The notes: generated by a model from the letters alone, not told the origin. Positions 49,920 to 61,449 are shown, numbered from the stretch's first letter. The stretch is DNA of 64,000 nt from Nemertoderma westbladi (GCA_032718475.1 JAUCBJ010000121.1:23094-87093); one strand, 5' to 3'. Program-made: numbers and translations.

Positions 49920-51440
49920 ACAACCACTCGACTATCTGGCACCCTATGTGCCCTTCTACTACTCAACTACCTCTCTAGCTCTACTACCTGGCACCCTATG
50001 TGCCCCCTCTGCTCTACTCTACTACCTGGCACCCTATGTGCCCTCTCTACTACTCTACTCTATCTCTAACTCTCTAACTCTACTACCCGGCACCCTATGT
50101 GCCCTCTCTACTACACTACTACCTCTCTAACTCTACTACCTGGCACCCTATGTGCCCGTCTCTACTACTCTACTCTATCTCTAACTCTCTAACTCTACTA
50201 CCTGGCACCCTACGTGCCCGTCTCTACTCTTCTACTCACTGGTACCCTATGTACCCTCTCTACTACCTCTAACACTCTACTCTACTACCTGGCACCCTAT
50301 GTGCCCTCTCTACTCTTCTACTACCTGGCACCCAATGTGCCCGTCTCTACTCCTCTACTCCCCTTTACGTCTCATCGCCTACACGTGACGCTCTGAGTGC
50401 CGGCAGAGTGGGTACGTTAATTATGTGAACTACTACTGACTCTACTAACTCTCTTCTAACTCTACTAACTCTTTTTGTGCCCGGCACCTCTTGTGCCCGG
50501 CACCTTCTAACTCTACTAACTCTTTTTGTGCCCGGCACCTCTTGTGCCCGGCACCTTCTAACTCTACTAACTCTCTACTAACTCAACTAACTCTACTACT
50601 AACTCAACTAACTCTACTACTAACTCTTTTTGTGCCCGGCACCTCTTGTGCCCGGCACCCACCCTAATTAACATACCCTGCTCTTACATCAAACACGTCA
50701 TCACGCCCGTGCCCCACTAAGTTCAGCGCATTCCCTACTAACTCTAACTACGTGGCGCTTATGGTGCCCACAACCCTCTACTGCTCTACTAACACTCCTA
50801 ACTAGCGGTACTACGTACCCTCTTACTACTCTAGCTCTCTCTACTAGCTAGCGGTACAACGTACCCTCTTACTACTCCTACTCTCTAGCCGGTACTTACG
50901 TACCCTCTAACTCTAACTAACTAGCGGTACTTACGTACCCTCTAACTCTAACTCTAACTAGGTACTACGTACCTTCTAACTCTAACTCTAACTAGGTACT
51001 ACGTACCTACTAACTCTCTAACTATCGGTACTACGTACCCTCTAACTCTAACTCTAACTAGGTACTACGTACCTACTGACTCTCTAACTAACTCTAGGTA
51101 CTACGTACCTACTAACTCTAACTCTAACTAGGTACTACGTACCTACTAACTCTAACTCTAACTAGGTACTACGTACCTACTAACTCTTACTAACTCTCTA
51201 ACGGTACTACGTACCTACTAACTCTAACTCTAACTAGGTACTACGTACCTACTGACTCTCTAACTAGGTACTACGTACCTACTAACTCTTACTAACTCTA
51301 TAACGGTACTACGTACCCCTTAACTCCTACTCTCTAACGGTAGAGAGACTCTCGAACTCTTACTCTAACACTAACTATCAGTGCTAACTGACTAACTAAC
51401 TAACTCTGACTCTAGGTACTACGTACCTCCTAAATAACTC
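49920..51440 (-). repeat. hairpin arrays with two stem types
   Basis: Plus-strand units GGTACTACGTACC dominate at 50812-51425. Units GGCACCCTATGTGCC and GGCACCTCTTGTGCC dominate at 49935-50660, with one intermediate GGTACCCTATGTACC near 50241. All keep a 5-bp inverted repeat while the stem bases and loops change. Spacers are CTAACTCTA-like. This matches in place the array at 6759-7521 of the other copy. Confidence 0.9.
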
Positions 51441-51488
51441 CTAACTACCTAACTTCTACCTACTTTATTATTTAATTATTTTATTTAA

Positions 51489-53252
51489 TTAAATAATTAT
51501 TTTATATTTTGTGCGTGGGAAGGGCGTCTCGCCCTCATTCCCACCCCCCTCAGTCCAAAACTTTGGACGACTAAAAACTCTCACGTGCCCCTTCTTCCGG
51601 TAGGCACTCTCCTGCTGCCCTCCTATACGTCCTCTAACTCTTCGCCACACTCTCTTCGGTGCTACCTTTGCTGGCCTCCCCCTTCGTATGTGCGCTGGCA
51701 TTAGAGCCCTCGACGACCCCCGCTCGTCCCTCGGTATACGCGGTGTCTGCCCGTGCAATGCCCCCCCGCACTGTGTCAGCCCTGCGTGTGTATGCAACAC
51801 GCCTCCTTCTACTTTCCCGACTCCTTTGCTCATGGACTTCTCTACCCCTGGTTTAGTCCTTTCACATCCTCTCCCTTTCCAACACTCTCCGGATCTGTGT
51901 CCTTTTACCATACATCGATGACATAGTCCGTTTGCGTCTGTGTAGGCTACACGATCTCGTTTGGGCAACGCTTGCCAGTACTTGCAACTCCTGGTCTTAT
52001 GGGTTCCGTCCCGATGTAATTGACATTGGAATCCTGGATTATAGCGTTTCCTGTATAGTCCTTCACGTATCGCGCTTAGGTTTATATGTACCGATTTAAT
52101 GTTTCGATTGTCTAGACTCGGCCTACTGGGTATATTGGGATTGTGTTTATTATATATGGTGTTATTTTCTTCCTGTCCCTGCCACGGTGTGGCCCTGCTA
52201 CCACCTAACTGTGGACTAGCAGTCCCCTGTACGGCCGCGTGTGGTATTGACTGTCCGCACGACCTGTTCTCTTCCAAGGGGTTCGATGTTCTCGCTCCTA
52301 TTGGGGTATATTGTCGATATTGTGATGGGGGAATGTCACCCTGTCCCCCCCCGGCCGGTATGTTTGGTACTGGGGTTGATGTTAATATATTGGGGCCCAT
52401 ACATCTATCTCCAATAACTCCCCCCTCCCCTGGATATATGTTATGTCCCTGTGTATTATAGTCATGCTGCTGTACCGATATAGGCCTACCTACCTCTCGC
52501 CTACCTACTGGTATGTACTCCGCGACTTCCGGGTTTAATCCCGTTGTTCGCGCTACCCTATCGCCTACTCTATCTCTCCCAGCATGGTCTATAATAGTAT
52601 GTGCAGTAAGGCCTACAGTATGTCCTGCAGTCTGCATGTGCCCTTCCGAACCGAAGTTTATTCTTCGCGAATCTCGAATCTCCCCGCGGCTACTGCACTC
52701 TCGATCGGCAGCTATATCCCGTCGGGAAGTTTCCCTTCGATCCCCTATCCTGCTCTCGTCTTCGTATTTGTACGTCCTGTACCCCTCTCTTGGCGTGCGG
52801 TGCGTTTCTCCGGGGCGACGGCAATCTCCCGAAGTTCGACCCCACTGGCTCCCTGACTCCATCTCTACTATCGACGGTCCGTTATCCGTCCTCGCACTCC
52901 TATCGTTCGTGGCGACACCTTTTCTACTATCTCCTCTTCTTCTCTTTTCGGTGCAGTATTCCGGCTCGTGAGATCTCTCGTCGACCTCCCGGTTAAACTC
53001 CACTGTTCTTCTTCCCTCTTCTAATCAGGCTCGACGCTTCGTCTGCCCTCTCGCGACGTCAACCTGCTTCTCTCTGCTCGATTGCACGCCGCTGGGGATA
53101 CTCGCAATCCCCCTATTACTTTCCGTCGCCGGTTGTTGCAGTTTACCTATTTCGGCCCTCGCATTATCCGCTGACGGCTGTGGGACACTCTCTGCCCCCC
53201 CTCTCTCTCTACTAACTTCTCGTGGTGGGGTGTCCGTAGCCCCCCCCCCCAC
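51489..53252 (-). pseudogene. BEL/Pao Gag (C-terminal part) with CCHC knuckle; internal deletion and one stop
   Basis: Minus strand. The frame 53252-53025 ends at a TGA, then 53003-51489 continues in the same frame (504 codons). It parallels 640-1340 of the other copy (SQWGRTSGDCRRPGE, HNIYPGEGG). It then jumps from ENRSCGQ directly to a segment matching the linker after the capsid-type domain (AVQGTASPQL). The DUF1759-like region is therefore deleted. The knuckle CHRCMVKGHRSGEC is kept. After it, about 100 codons unlike Pol lead to the post-pol conserved block. This is a second deletion that removed all pol enzymes. Confidence 0.8.
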
Positions 53253-54397
53253 CCGCCACTTCTAACTTCACTACTTCTTACTACACTTCTACACTCCTCT
53301 TGTGGGGCATTCTCTGCCCCCCCTCTCTCGCCACTAATCTTATGTGGTGGGGCGCCCGTAGCTCCCCCCCACTCGCCACATCTTACTTCACTATCTCTTA
53401 CTTCGTCTCTACACCCCTCTCTAGTCGACGCACTGTCTCTACTACGGCTGGGTCTATTCACCCCCGCCTCTCTCTCTACTACTGCGTGGCCCATCAGGCC
53501 TACTTCGGGTTGGCTCAACCCCGCTACCCCCTGCCTACCAACTACGTGGCCTACCAGGCCGCCGTCGGGTTGGCTCAACCCTGCCACTTCCTGCCTACTA
53601 ACTACGTGGCCTACCAGGCCACCGTCTGCCGGGTTATGTACGTCCGACACGCTCATATTAATAGCACCATTCCCAATATTATTTGTTAAATCAATTAAAT
53701 TATTAGAATTTGAAACGGGATTATTATTTAAATTATTTAAATTACTTAGATCACTACTATTCTCTAAACTTAAATTATTATTCGAATTATTTTGCGGGTT
53801 TGAATTGAAATTATTATTTAGAATATTTGTATTTAAATTTAAATTACTACTACCCGGTAAAATATTATTTCCTGTAATAAAGGGATTAGGGTTATCTACT
53901 ACGGTACTATTAATATTAACTACTTCTGACGTACTACTACTACCCCCCTCGCCCGTACGGCTACACCAGTTCTGGTTCTCTCGCCCGGTGCCTGTAAGTG
54001 GGGTCTCACTCTCTGACATTTCCAACCGCGCCGGTTCTAGTCGGCGCCGCTCCAGTTTGGCTTGATATTGCGCAAGCCTGCCTAGCCGGGCACGCAAATC
54101 ATCCCGCACACGCTCTGCCTCTATCTCTCTCTCTATGCACTCTCGTAAACTTTGCTCGGCCAACTCGGTATCTCTCGCAACCATCTCAAACCGCCTCGCC
54201 GGCTCGCTCTCTACTCTCATCTCCCGCTCTCTACACTCCTTGACTCTCTCTCTACACACCTCGACTCTCTCTCTATCCTCCCTTGCCCACTCTCTTTCTC
54301 TCTCTATAACGGCGGCATTATCCCTCAGTTGCCGCTCTGTGCTATTCAGCTTTGCCGCTACCATTTCTAATTCATACGTCAGATTTATTTTCAGCAC
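53147..54397 (-). pseudogene. BEL/Pao ORF: coiled coil, Asn-rich and repeat-containing segments
   Basis: 416 codons from the internal Met; the frame is open from about 54555. The N-terminal 140 residues are a strong charged coiled coil (VIEREREWAREDRERVEVCR). Then comes a Ser/Asn-rich low-complexity stretch. Next are about 2.5 tandem repeats of a unit of about 20 residues (DGGLVGHVVSRQEVAGLSQP). The frame breaks in a G-run (plus 53241-53250) and passes to the gag frame, suggesting one ancestral long Gag. It likely multimerises Gag (inference). Confidence 0.65.
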
Positions 54398-54601
54398 CCT
54401 TCTTTCTTTCGCGGAGGATGTAGCAGACTTATCGGTTGCGACGGACTCCCGTCGCCCCTCCGTCCTACCAACTCCCTCCGACCCCGCCTCCGACCGACGA
54501 GACCGAATCCTCGGAGTTAACCTCGGATTCGCCCTCCCCAGGTCTCTTCCAACCCACTAATTTTATATCCTGGGCATCGACTAAGTATGGCCCTATGTAC
54601 A

Positions 54602-55195
54602 CTACACTATACCCCCACATTCCCATAGTTCAAACAGTTCGAAGGCAACTCCCCACGCCCTCAACTCTGCTAGTTCTCTCTGCCCAGAACGCACTAGGTG
54701 ATCAAAGTATCTGTTCGACTCACCTAGTCCCTTTCTCAGTCTCACCTCGTCTATCTTCGCCCCTCCTTTGGCCTCTCTCAGTTGCTCCCGGGTCGCGAGG
54801 TAGGCCCGTCGAAGTCGATCAGAAACCCCGACGTCCTCGTCACCGACCTCTCCTCCATCTCTCCAGGTCCGACGTCGTACCGACGGCCCCACCGTCGCCG
54901 TTCCGGTGGACCGTTCGTCGTCCTCGGCCTGTGGCTGGCCGGTGACATCGGTATGTCGACCCTCGCTCCGCGTCGACTCGTCTTTCTCTTCTTCTCCCTT
55001 CTCGTCTCCTTCCCTCGACTCGCTCTCCAGTTGTAGACGACCCCCCACATCTCGGTTCGCCGGGTTGCTCGTTGTCGACGTGGTCGGCGTAGCATCGACC
55101 GGCGTCGTGGGTTCGTATCGTCTCGCCATGGCCTCGCGGATCGTTAGATCGTCGTCCGGGGTCCGCGGCGGTGTCGTTCCTTTCTCTCGACTCAT
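54602..55195 (-). CDS. BEL/Pao leader ORF, 197 codons
   Basis: Minus strand, ATG at 55195, about 90 bases inside the 5' LTR. The first part is Thr/Pro/Glu-rich and disordered. The end (DRLRRAYLATREQLREAK ... FDHLVRSGQRELAELRAWG) is helical. It stops at TAG (54604-54602); four more stops follow in that frame before the coiled-coil ORF opens. It may be a separate protein or the N-terminus of Gag. No known domain. Confidence 0.55.
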   Translation of the reverse strand: MSREKGTTPPRTPDDDLTIREAMARRYEPTTPVDATPTTSTTSNPANRDVGGRLQLESESREGDEKGEEEKDESTRSEGRHTDVTGQPQAEDDERSTGTATVGPSVRRRTWRDGGEVGDEDVGVSDRLRRAYLATREQLREAKGGAKIDEVRLRKGLGESNRYFDHLVRSGQRELAELRAWGVAFELFELWECGGIV

Positions 55196-55284
55196 CGTCG
55201 TCTTTGGTAGCTGGTCGTCGCTAGCTAGGACGGTAGCTCTATTCTATCTCTGTCAGGGCAGCTGGGCGGATCTAGTTCTGTCAC

Positions 55285-55814
55285 TGTGACGGGATCTACG
55301 GATCCCGGTTTATCCGTTGGGTTTTCTATCCACGCGTCCCCGCCGTGTGTGAAAGGTAAAAGAGTTCTGATGTTGGGTAATATGTATAAAGGTATAATAG
55401 TCTGACAGTTGATATAGTATAGTATGACACAACAGGTAATATATAATGGCGGTAGCGGACGGTGACAGAAGTCCCCGTTCCACCCTACTGATCTGACTGA
55501 GTAAACTGAATGAATGATTACAGGTTACTGGTTATATTGCACGGTGGCCTTATTGCTACTCAATCGATGCCTTTCCCCCCTCTGATTGGTTGGTATCCCT
55601 GTTGGCACCCTTTGGAGTGTTTCCCTTCACTCCCTGTTGTTCTCTCTCGGTTAGGGGTTTGGCCCCTGACCCTTATTGTGTGTGTCTCCTTTGGGGCCTA
55701 TTGTCCCCGTTTACTGGGCTGACACGAGGTTGATTGGTAATCAACCTCGTGCTCCCAATATTGCTTAATGGCTCACTCTATGGGTTTGTGTTAGCGGAAT
55801 TGGATAAGCTAACA
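55285..55814 (-). repeat. 5' LTR of the pol-less BEL/Pao copy, 530 bp
   Basis: About 99 percent like the 3' LTR by eye (three substitutions seen). It carries the same 13-bp stem-loop as 546-574. Confidence 0.93.
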
Positions 55815-55819
55815 CCTGC

Positions 55820-57342
55820 CTTATTAACTTAACTGATACAATTAGATGTAATAACGCAAAGGGTTTATATACTGGTATGGTAATGTTGGACCTACAAAAG
55901 GCTTTCGATACTGTAGATCATGAAATTCTGCTTGGTAAGTTAGGGCTGATGGGTGTAGGTTCTATAGACTGGTTCAAGTCCTACCTGTCAGACAGAGGTC
56001 AAACTGTAGTCATTAGCAAATCGCAGTCTACTGTACAAGAGATTACCTGTGGTGTACCGCAAGGTAGTATATTAGGTCCTCTGCTTTTTGTATGCTATGT
56101 AAATGATATGATAAGTAGTATATATCCCGATTTTAGACTCATTTTATATGCCGACGACAGTGCTCTTATTTTCTCTCATAAAGATCCTATCCATATTTCC
56201 CAAAAGTTAAGCGCAGTTCTAGAATCCTGTAATGAGTGGTTGGTTGATAATAAGCTATCCATTCACTACGGTAAGACTGAAAGTATTTTGTTTGGTTCCA
56301 AAAGAAAGTTAACGAAGGTAACTAAGTTTGAAGTCACTAGTAATGGACATAAGATTGAAAATAAAATGGAAGTTAAATATTTAGGCGCCACATTGGATAA
56401 CTGCTTATCAGGAGAAAGTACAGTGAAAAATATTTTTTCGAAAGTTAACAGTAGGCTTAGGTTTCTATACAGAAATAAAAATAGTTTAAATACCGACTCC
56501 CGCAAGTTACTTTGCTCTTCTTTAATACAGTGTCACATGGACTATGCATGCTCTTCTTGGTATGAAGGCTTAACCAAACAGCTTAAATGTAAATTACAAG
56601 TAGCTCAGAATAAAGTAGTACGATTTATTAAAGACTACAAACCTAGGCACCACCTAACTACAGATGACTTTTCTGAATCTGGACTACTTAACTTAGATAG
56701 TAGAGTTAAGCAGCTACGCCTTAACCATGTGCATAAAGTGTATAATGGTAAATGTCCCAATTACCTAAAACAATAATTCAACAGAGTACGCGATACACAC
56801 TCTTACAGTACCAGAGCTAGTGCTTCAAACTTCTACCTCCCAAATTGTAAATCCTTTGAATCTGATACTTTCTTTTTTAACGGCATTAAAAATTGGAACG
56901 CTCTGCCAAATGAAATTAAAAACCTAGATAATCAACATTCTTTTAAATCTGCAGTTAAATCTCACCTCCGTGTGCAATGTAAAAATAGGTACAATAGTCC
57001 TACAGTAAGTTATTAGTTTATTAATTATTTACTATTTATACTGTAATTACGTTTTATATTAAATTGTTCTGTACATTACATCTTTATCGTTGAGTCGGGC
57101 ATTGTCACGCTCTCGGTAAAGTTGTACATGTACATAGTGTAATTACGTTTTATATTGGTTTTAGGTTAGCGTAGTGTAATAATGTATTTGTAACCAAGTA
57201 CCATAAAGGACCCCCTTGGAAATAAGCTGCAAAGCTTTAGGGGTAATCCTATATGTTATGTTGGACAATACCTATATACCGGTACATTGTTTGGTGTATT
57301 TGTTATTGTTTTTACATAATGTATAAATAAATCTTTAAATCT
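55820..57342 (+). mobile_element. LINE (younger), 3' part: RT, C-terminus, 3' UTR
   Basis: Continues 47434-48694. The RT frame 55877-56776 shows [31 protein letters not shown] and the active site ILYADDSAL, then [14 protein letters not shown] at 56774-56776 interrupts; the same frame goes on to NWNALPNEIK and ends at 57014-57016. The 3' UTR ends ATAAATAAATCTTTAAATCT. The 20-bp target duplication ATATTTGTATTTCTTATTAA is at 57343-57362 and 47414-47433. A 5'-truncated sister copy is at 21369-21776. Confidence 0.9.
55877..57016 (+). pseudogene. LINE reverse transcriptase, C-terminal two-thirds, one stop
   Basis: 379 codons in one frame apart from the TAA at 56774-56776. The catalytic YADD is intact. 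The thumb and C-terminal motifs ([34 protein letters not shown]) are all present. Since the BEL/Pao insertion removed no bases apart from its target duplication, this LINE was already frameshifted in its linker before or after that event. Frame changes are visible at about 47630, 47915 and 48240. Confidence 0.85.
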
Positions 57343-57362
57343 ATATTTGTATTTCTTATTAA

Positions 57363-57930
57363 GTTCGTAATATTATTATCAACGTCGGCAAATAATACAC
57401 TAAGCATAGATGTAGCAGAAGGCAAGTCATTAATAAACAAAAGGAAAAAAGAGGGCCCAGTACCGAGCCCTGTGGTACACCGGTAGTAATAGGTAATGTT
57501 CTAGAATATACATTGTTGAGTTTAACTGATTGAGAGCGATTGGATATATAACTACTAAAGAACTTGTGAGGTAAGCCACGTACACCGTATTGTATCTAGT
57601 TTATCTAAAAGTATTCTATGGGCCCTCTATTGTATCGAACGCCTTACATAAATCTATGTAGGTTGTACAGGTCTGTAGAAGTATTTAAGTACTGATTGGT
57701 CTGTGATTTTGTACGAATGTCGGATTTTCTGATTTGAAATTAGGTGTGATACATGCAATTTTCATTTGTTTTGGTACTGATCCACTACTGAGAGATATAT
57801 TCACAATGTATGAGAGCGGTTCAGCTATTAGTGTGATGGTCGGGTACACAGCAGCGGCTGGCAATTTGTCATGGCCTGGGCTTGTCTATGCTTGTTTAAT
57901 CCATTGGCAGTCAGTAATATTTCTTGAGGG
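57363..57930 (-). pseudogene. LINE RT, N-terminal part, frame-broken
   Basis: Minus-strand motifs in order: GHDKLPAAAVYPTITLIAEP, GSVPKQMKIACITPNFKSEN, NHRPIS, TYIDLCKAFDTIEGP, NRSQSVKLNN, GVPQGSVLGPL, LPSATSMLSVLFADV. The catalytic FADD is FADV here. A deletion lies between NHRPIS and YIDLCKAFD. The frame then meets the insertion at LIRNTNI. Confidence 0.7.
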
Positions 57931-58069
57931 GTAATAGTATTGAGGGTGTGTAGTTTTTCAGAGGGTTCTGTCTGGGAGGTAGTCTAAGAGGAGATACATT
58001 CGGTTTTGGTATCTGTTTGTCTAATGTAATACCTACAGTTTGATATTGACTATTGAAACAGTTAGTAAT

Positions 58070-58381
58070 CTACTTATGGTCTGTGTATGTGCGATTGTTG
58101 TTGATTATTAGTGCTGGTGCGGATTGTTTAGGTGGTCTTTGAAGGAGTCCTGTTATGTTTTTCCATAATATTCTTGTTGTCTGAGTTTTGAAATCCAGTG
58201 CTTTACTGTAGAAATATTTCTTAGCTGTTTGTAGTATGCTGTCAAGTGGGTTTCTGTATGTTTTAAATTTTAGTAAGTTTTCTGCTGCTGGATGTTTAGT
58301 ATAATTTCCATAGTCTGTCCCGTTTTCTCTGTGCTTTGTATATAATGTGTCTGTAAACCATGGTTTCTGTATATTTCGCAC
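58070..58381 (-). pseudogene. LINE linker segment
   Basis: 103 codons, basic: QKPWFTDTLYTKHRENG ... DSILQTAKKYFYSKAL, the normal region between endonuclease and RT (PWFT followed by a Lys/Tyr-rich helix). Confidence 0.6.
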
Positions 58382-58516
58382 CTTAGTTCGTTCTAGAGGG
58401 AAGTTGATATCGAATTGTCATTTATAGATAGTTATAAATGCATCATAAGCATTGTCTGCAGAATTCTTAGTGTATACTTCAGTCCAGTCTGTATTTTGTA
58501 GACTCATTTTGAAATT

Positions 58517-59442
58517 TCATTGATTGATTTTATCATTTAGTTTTCGCTTGAAAATGTATTGCGGTTTTGATTTCTGTGTGGTAACAATGTCAGTAAGTAA
58601 AAATATTGGGAGGTGATCAGAAATTGGTGATATTAGTATACCCGATTTGAGGTTAGAGTCTGTGTTGGTAAATATATTGTCTATAAGAGTAGCAGAGTGG
58701 TTGGTTATTTGGGTTGGTTTAGATATTGTATGGATATAATTGAAGGATGTCATAAAGTTCAAAAAGTCACTGGTAATTGGGTTGGAGCTAGTCTTTAGTA
58801 AGTCGATGTTGTAATCCCCTAGTAGAAAGTTTGGTTTGTTTTTGTAATTAATTTTTGTTAGAATGGGATTAAGTGCACTTGTTTCATCTGGGACACTAGT
58901 TCCGGGTGGTCGTTATAAAACACCAGCAATGATATTTTTTGTTTTTGGTTGAGTAATTTCAACAAACAGCGACTCCACAGGAGTACCCGATTTACTTCGT
59001 AGGTCCCTCCGTTCTATCGCTGGTAGGTCGGAGATATATAGAGCAACCCCACCGCTGGATGTATCTCGTCTTTTCGTGAAAATTGAGTGTAATTTGGTAG
59101 CGGGAATTGGAAAATTTTGTTGTCATCTAGCCAGGTCTCAGAGAGTGCAATAATAGAGAACTTTCTTTTGAGGTTCGTTAGCAAACTTTCTACCTTCTCA
59201 AAATTAGCTGATATGCTGCGCACATTAAAATGTATCATGGATAGTTTTGGTGTCAGTGTTGCAAAATCTGTGTTATATTCGTCTGCAAAGTGGTAGTTAC
59301 AATTTCTTAAATATGATGTGGTAGTTGGTGCATGAATGTCAGTGTCTAAATCATTGTCGAAGTAGTTGTCTTTGGACTTGTGGACTTGTTGTTTGGGTTG
59401 TGGGGTCAGTAATTGTGTATTTGTCGAAGTATTGCGTATCAA
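58517..59442 (-). pseudogene. LINE endonuclease, frame-broken
   Basis: 59442-59014 carries MIHFNVRSISANFEKVESLL and IIALSETWLDDNK, and 58762-58517 carries HTISKPTQITNHSATLIDNI, then ISDHLPIFL. The central GDFN block falls in the gap around 58780-58900 (NYNIDLLKTSS-like, GDYN type). It is a normal apurinic-type LINE endonuclease now in pieces. Confidence 0.75.
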
Positions 59443-59699
59443 GGTAAGAAATATTGATACAATCAGGAATTTTGTAATCTCTCACAGTGAGAATAGATTC
59501 GTCATCATCTGTAATGTTCATAAACGGTAGTGCATCTGCAAGACAAGGGGGATAGTACCAGGGAGAGTTGGAGTTCTGAAATTGTCTGTAATCTTTCTGT
59601 GTAAGTGAAAGTTACACACACTTTAGATGTAGCCATTGGCCACACAGGTCGCACCCTAAGGCCTTACTTAATTTTGATTATTATTTGTTGTTGGTAAGT

Positions 59700-60640
59700 T
59701 AATTAACGTTTTAGTTTTACTACAATATTACTTTGTGACGTTACGTGGCTGACGTGGCTTGTTACCAACCTTCCTGGAGGAAGACTTTGATGGTGGTTTA
59801 ACAGTTTTATCATGGACGTTCGTTGTCTGTTGATTGCGCTGCAGCTGTACTGGCTTGGGGTTGTTGCTAGTAGTTGACGTTGGTGGGGACCATGCATTGA
59901 CGTCCTTATCATGGTAATAACCTGTAAGGGTCTCTACCATTGGATTTGGCCACCATGATCCGACCATCTATCGACCACGCCGCCCGAATCCCTCCCTTAT
60001 CCTTGGCCGCCTTCAGAAGTGTACCACGATGCTTGGTTAAGCTCTCTTATATAGTTGTTCCCTTTAGTTTTGGATGCACTTCTGTTTAGCTCTATAGTTT
60101 GTAAACTCTATAATAGCGACATTGTTTTCAGTTTCCGTTCTCTACTGGAAGATTGTGGCAGTTATCGATTTCATCGAGAGAGATGTTTAGGTTTAACTTC
60201 TCTTTAAGAAACACCATAACGTATTTCGCAGGTTCGTCGACAACATCCTTTATCAGATGGAAGACAAATACCGCGGATTAAGATGCAGTTTTTTCTCGAA
60301 TACTGCCAGGTCGGTATTGGCGATACAATCGTTTAGTTTATCTAGAACCTCGGTTGATCTGCTCTGTCAGTCCCGGAGATTCTCGATGTCATGGTTGATA
60401 CCCTTATAAACTTCCTGAGAGATTCTTTCTATAAGGGATTGATTGCTTTTGCTGCAGCCAGTAGGTTTATCTCCCACTGGCAGAGATAGGCAGATGCGTT
60501 CGTCAATTATCACTGGGAGATTCGAGAGGGTATCAACGATCTTTATATTGTCACTGATAGTATATCTTTCATTATTGATAGCTTCTCTAGTTGCCTCAAT
60601 CGAATCAGCAAGTTCAGAGAAGTGGTTTACAGTAGGCTAT
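59700..60640 (-). pseudogene. LINE ORF1 (coiled coil and C-terminal RNA-binding part), decayed
   Basis: Minus-strand frames contain SIEATREAINNERYTISDNI (coiled coil), FLKEKLNLNISLDEIDNCHN, TKHRGTLLKAAKDKGGIRAA and WSIDGRIMVAKSNG. The last two are the hallmark of the C-terminal region of LINE ORF1 proteins. A basic, Gln/Asn-rich end follows (59967-59703). At least four frame breaks. Confidence 0.65.
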
Positions 60641-60660
60641 TACTGTATTACTCAATGAAT

Positions 60661-61449
60661 AACCTCAATGAATAAAGCAAATAGATGCTCAAACGTTTAG
60701 TGTTCCATGACGCACAGTAATAAAATAAAACAATCAAAAAGTGAAGTCGCAATAGCTTCTACAGAATCGGAAGAAGGAGCCAAGAGAATCGATGACATGA
60801 CAATCCACCAAAGCTTCGAGTAAGTTTCAGCTATCACAACCACGTAAATAAATAATGAGATAATATCAAATAATAATAATAATAATAATTGCAATCAATA
60901 GCAATCAATCAGGCCTAAATAATAAATATAAAAAGTACCTGGTACCGGTTCGGTAGGCTATTGTAATTAGGGCTGCTGGCAGGCCAGGTTGGAATTCATG
61001 CATGAGTGCGCAGGTAAGGTACACTTTGTTGTTTCGAGATCACCGCGCACCTGAAATTAGCTTGTCGCGCACCTGAAATTAGCTTGTCGCGCACCTCATA
61101 ATCCATACAAAATCGCGCAGCTCATGTCAGCATGTCATGCATATCTCAAAAAATCGTACAGCTCATAAGAACAATTTTACATACCTATTTTACAAGTTTG
61201 AGTGTTTCAAAGCTTACCGGTGCGGTATCTTAGTGCGTTTGTACTTTGAATCTACATAATAAATGTAAAATCAAATCAAAATTGTTAATATTAAAAAATA
61301 TTTATTTGAAAAGGCTCTTTTTCTCACTAATATTTTTAAAATTGAGTTAATTAACTTTTTTTCACAAATTTCCAGAAAAATACGTCTTTTTTTAAACTAA
61401 TTTTTTACTTTTTTTTAACTAATTTTTTACCCTTTTTCAAGAGCACTGA
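60661..61449. other. spacer with short repeats
   Basis: No gene. GCGCACCTGAAATTAGCTTGTC is repeated twice with a partial third copy at about 61044-61098. (AAT)n lies at about 60870-60890. Confidence 0.5.

Larger units (their letters stand above)
48695..55814 (-). mobile_element. non-autonomous BEL/Pao copy, 7.1 kb, gag only, pol deleted
   Basis: Complete ends: LTRs at 48695-49224 and 55285-55814 differ at three positions by eye. The 5-bp target duplication is CCTGC (48690-48694 and 55815-55819). On the minus strand the order is 5' LTR, leader ORF (55195-54602), coiled-coil/Asn-rich ORF (54397-53147), gag with a CCHC knuckle (53252-51489), hairpin arrays (51440-49920), 3' UTR, hairpin plus polypurine tract, 3' LTR. 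Compared with the plus-strand copy it lacks the capsid-type region, all of protease-RT-RNase H-integrase and the exonuclease-like ORF. Confidence 0.92.
57343..60660 (-). mobile_element. LINE (older), 5' half: ORF1, endonuclease, RT start
   Basis: Minus strand, joined in sense to 47433-46440. ORF1 remains at about 60620-59700, endonuclease at 59442-58517, linker at 58381-58070, RT pieces at about 57930-57363 (GHDKLPAAAVYP, TYIDLCKAFDTI, GVPQGSVLGPL, VLFADVDNNI). Frames are broken in many places. This is the oldest level of the nest. Confidence 0.8.

Noticed and set aside
51659-53690. Several plus-strand ORFs of 65-152 codons
   Set aside because: Antisense shadows of the minus-strand gag frames.
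60443-60894. Small ORFs on both strands with hydrophobic content
   Set aside because: They overlap the decayed LINE ORF1 or AT-rich spacer; hydrophobicity comes from T-rich codons.
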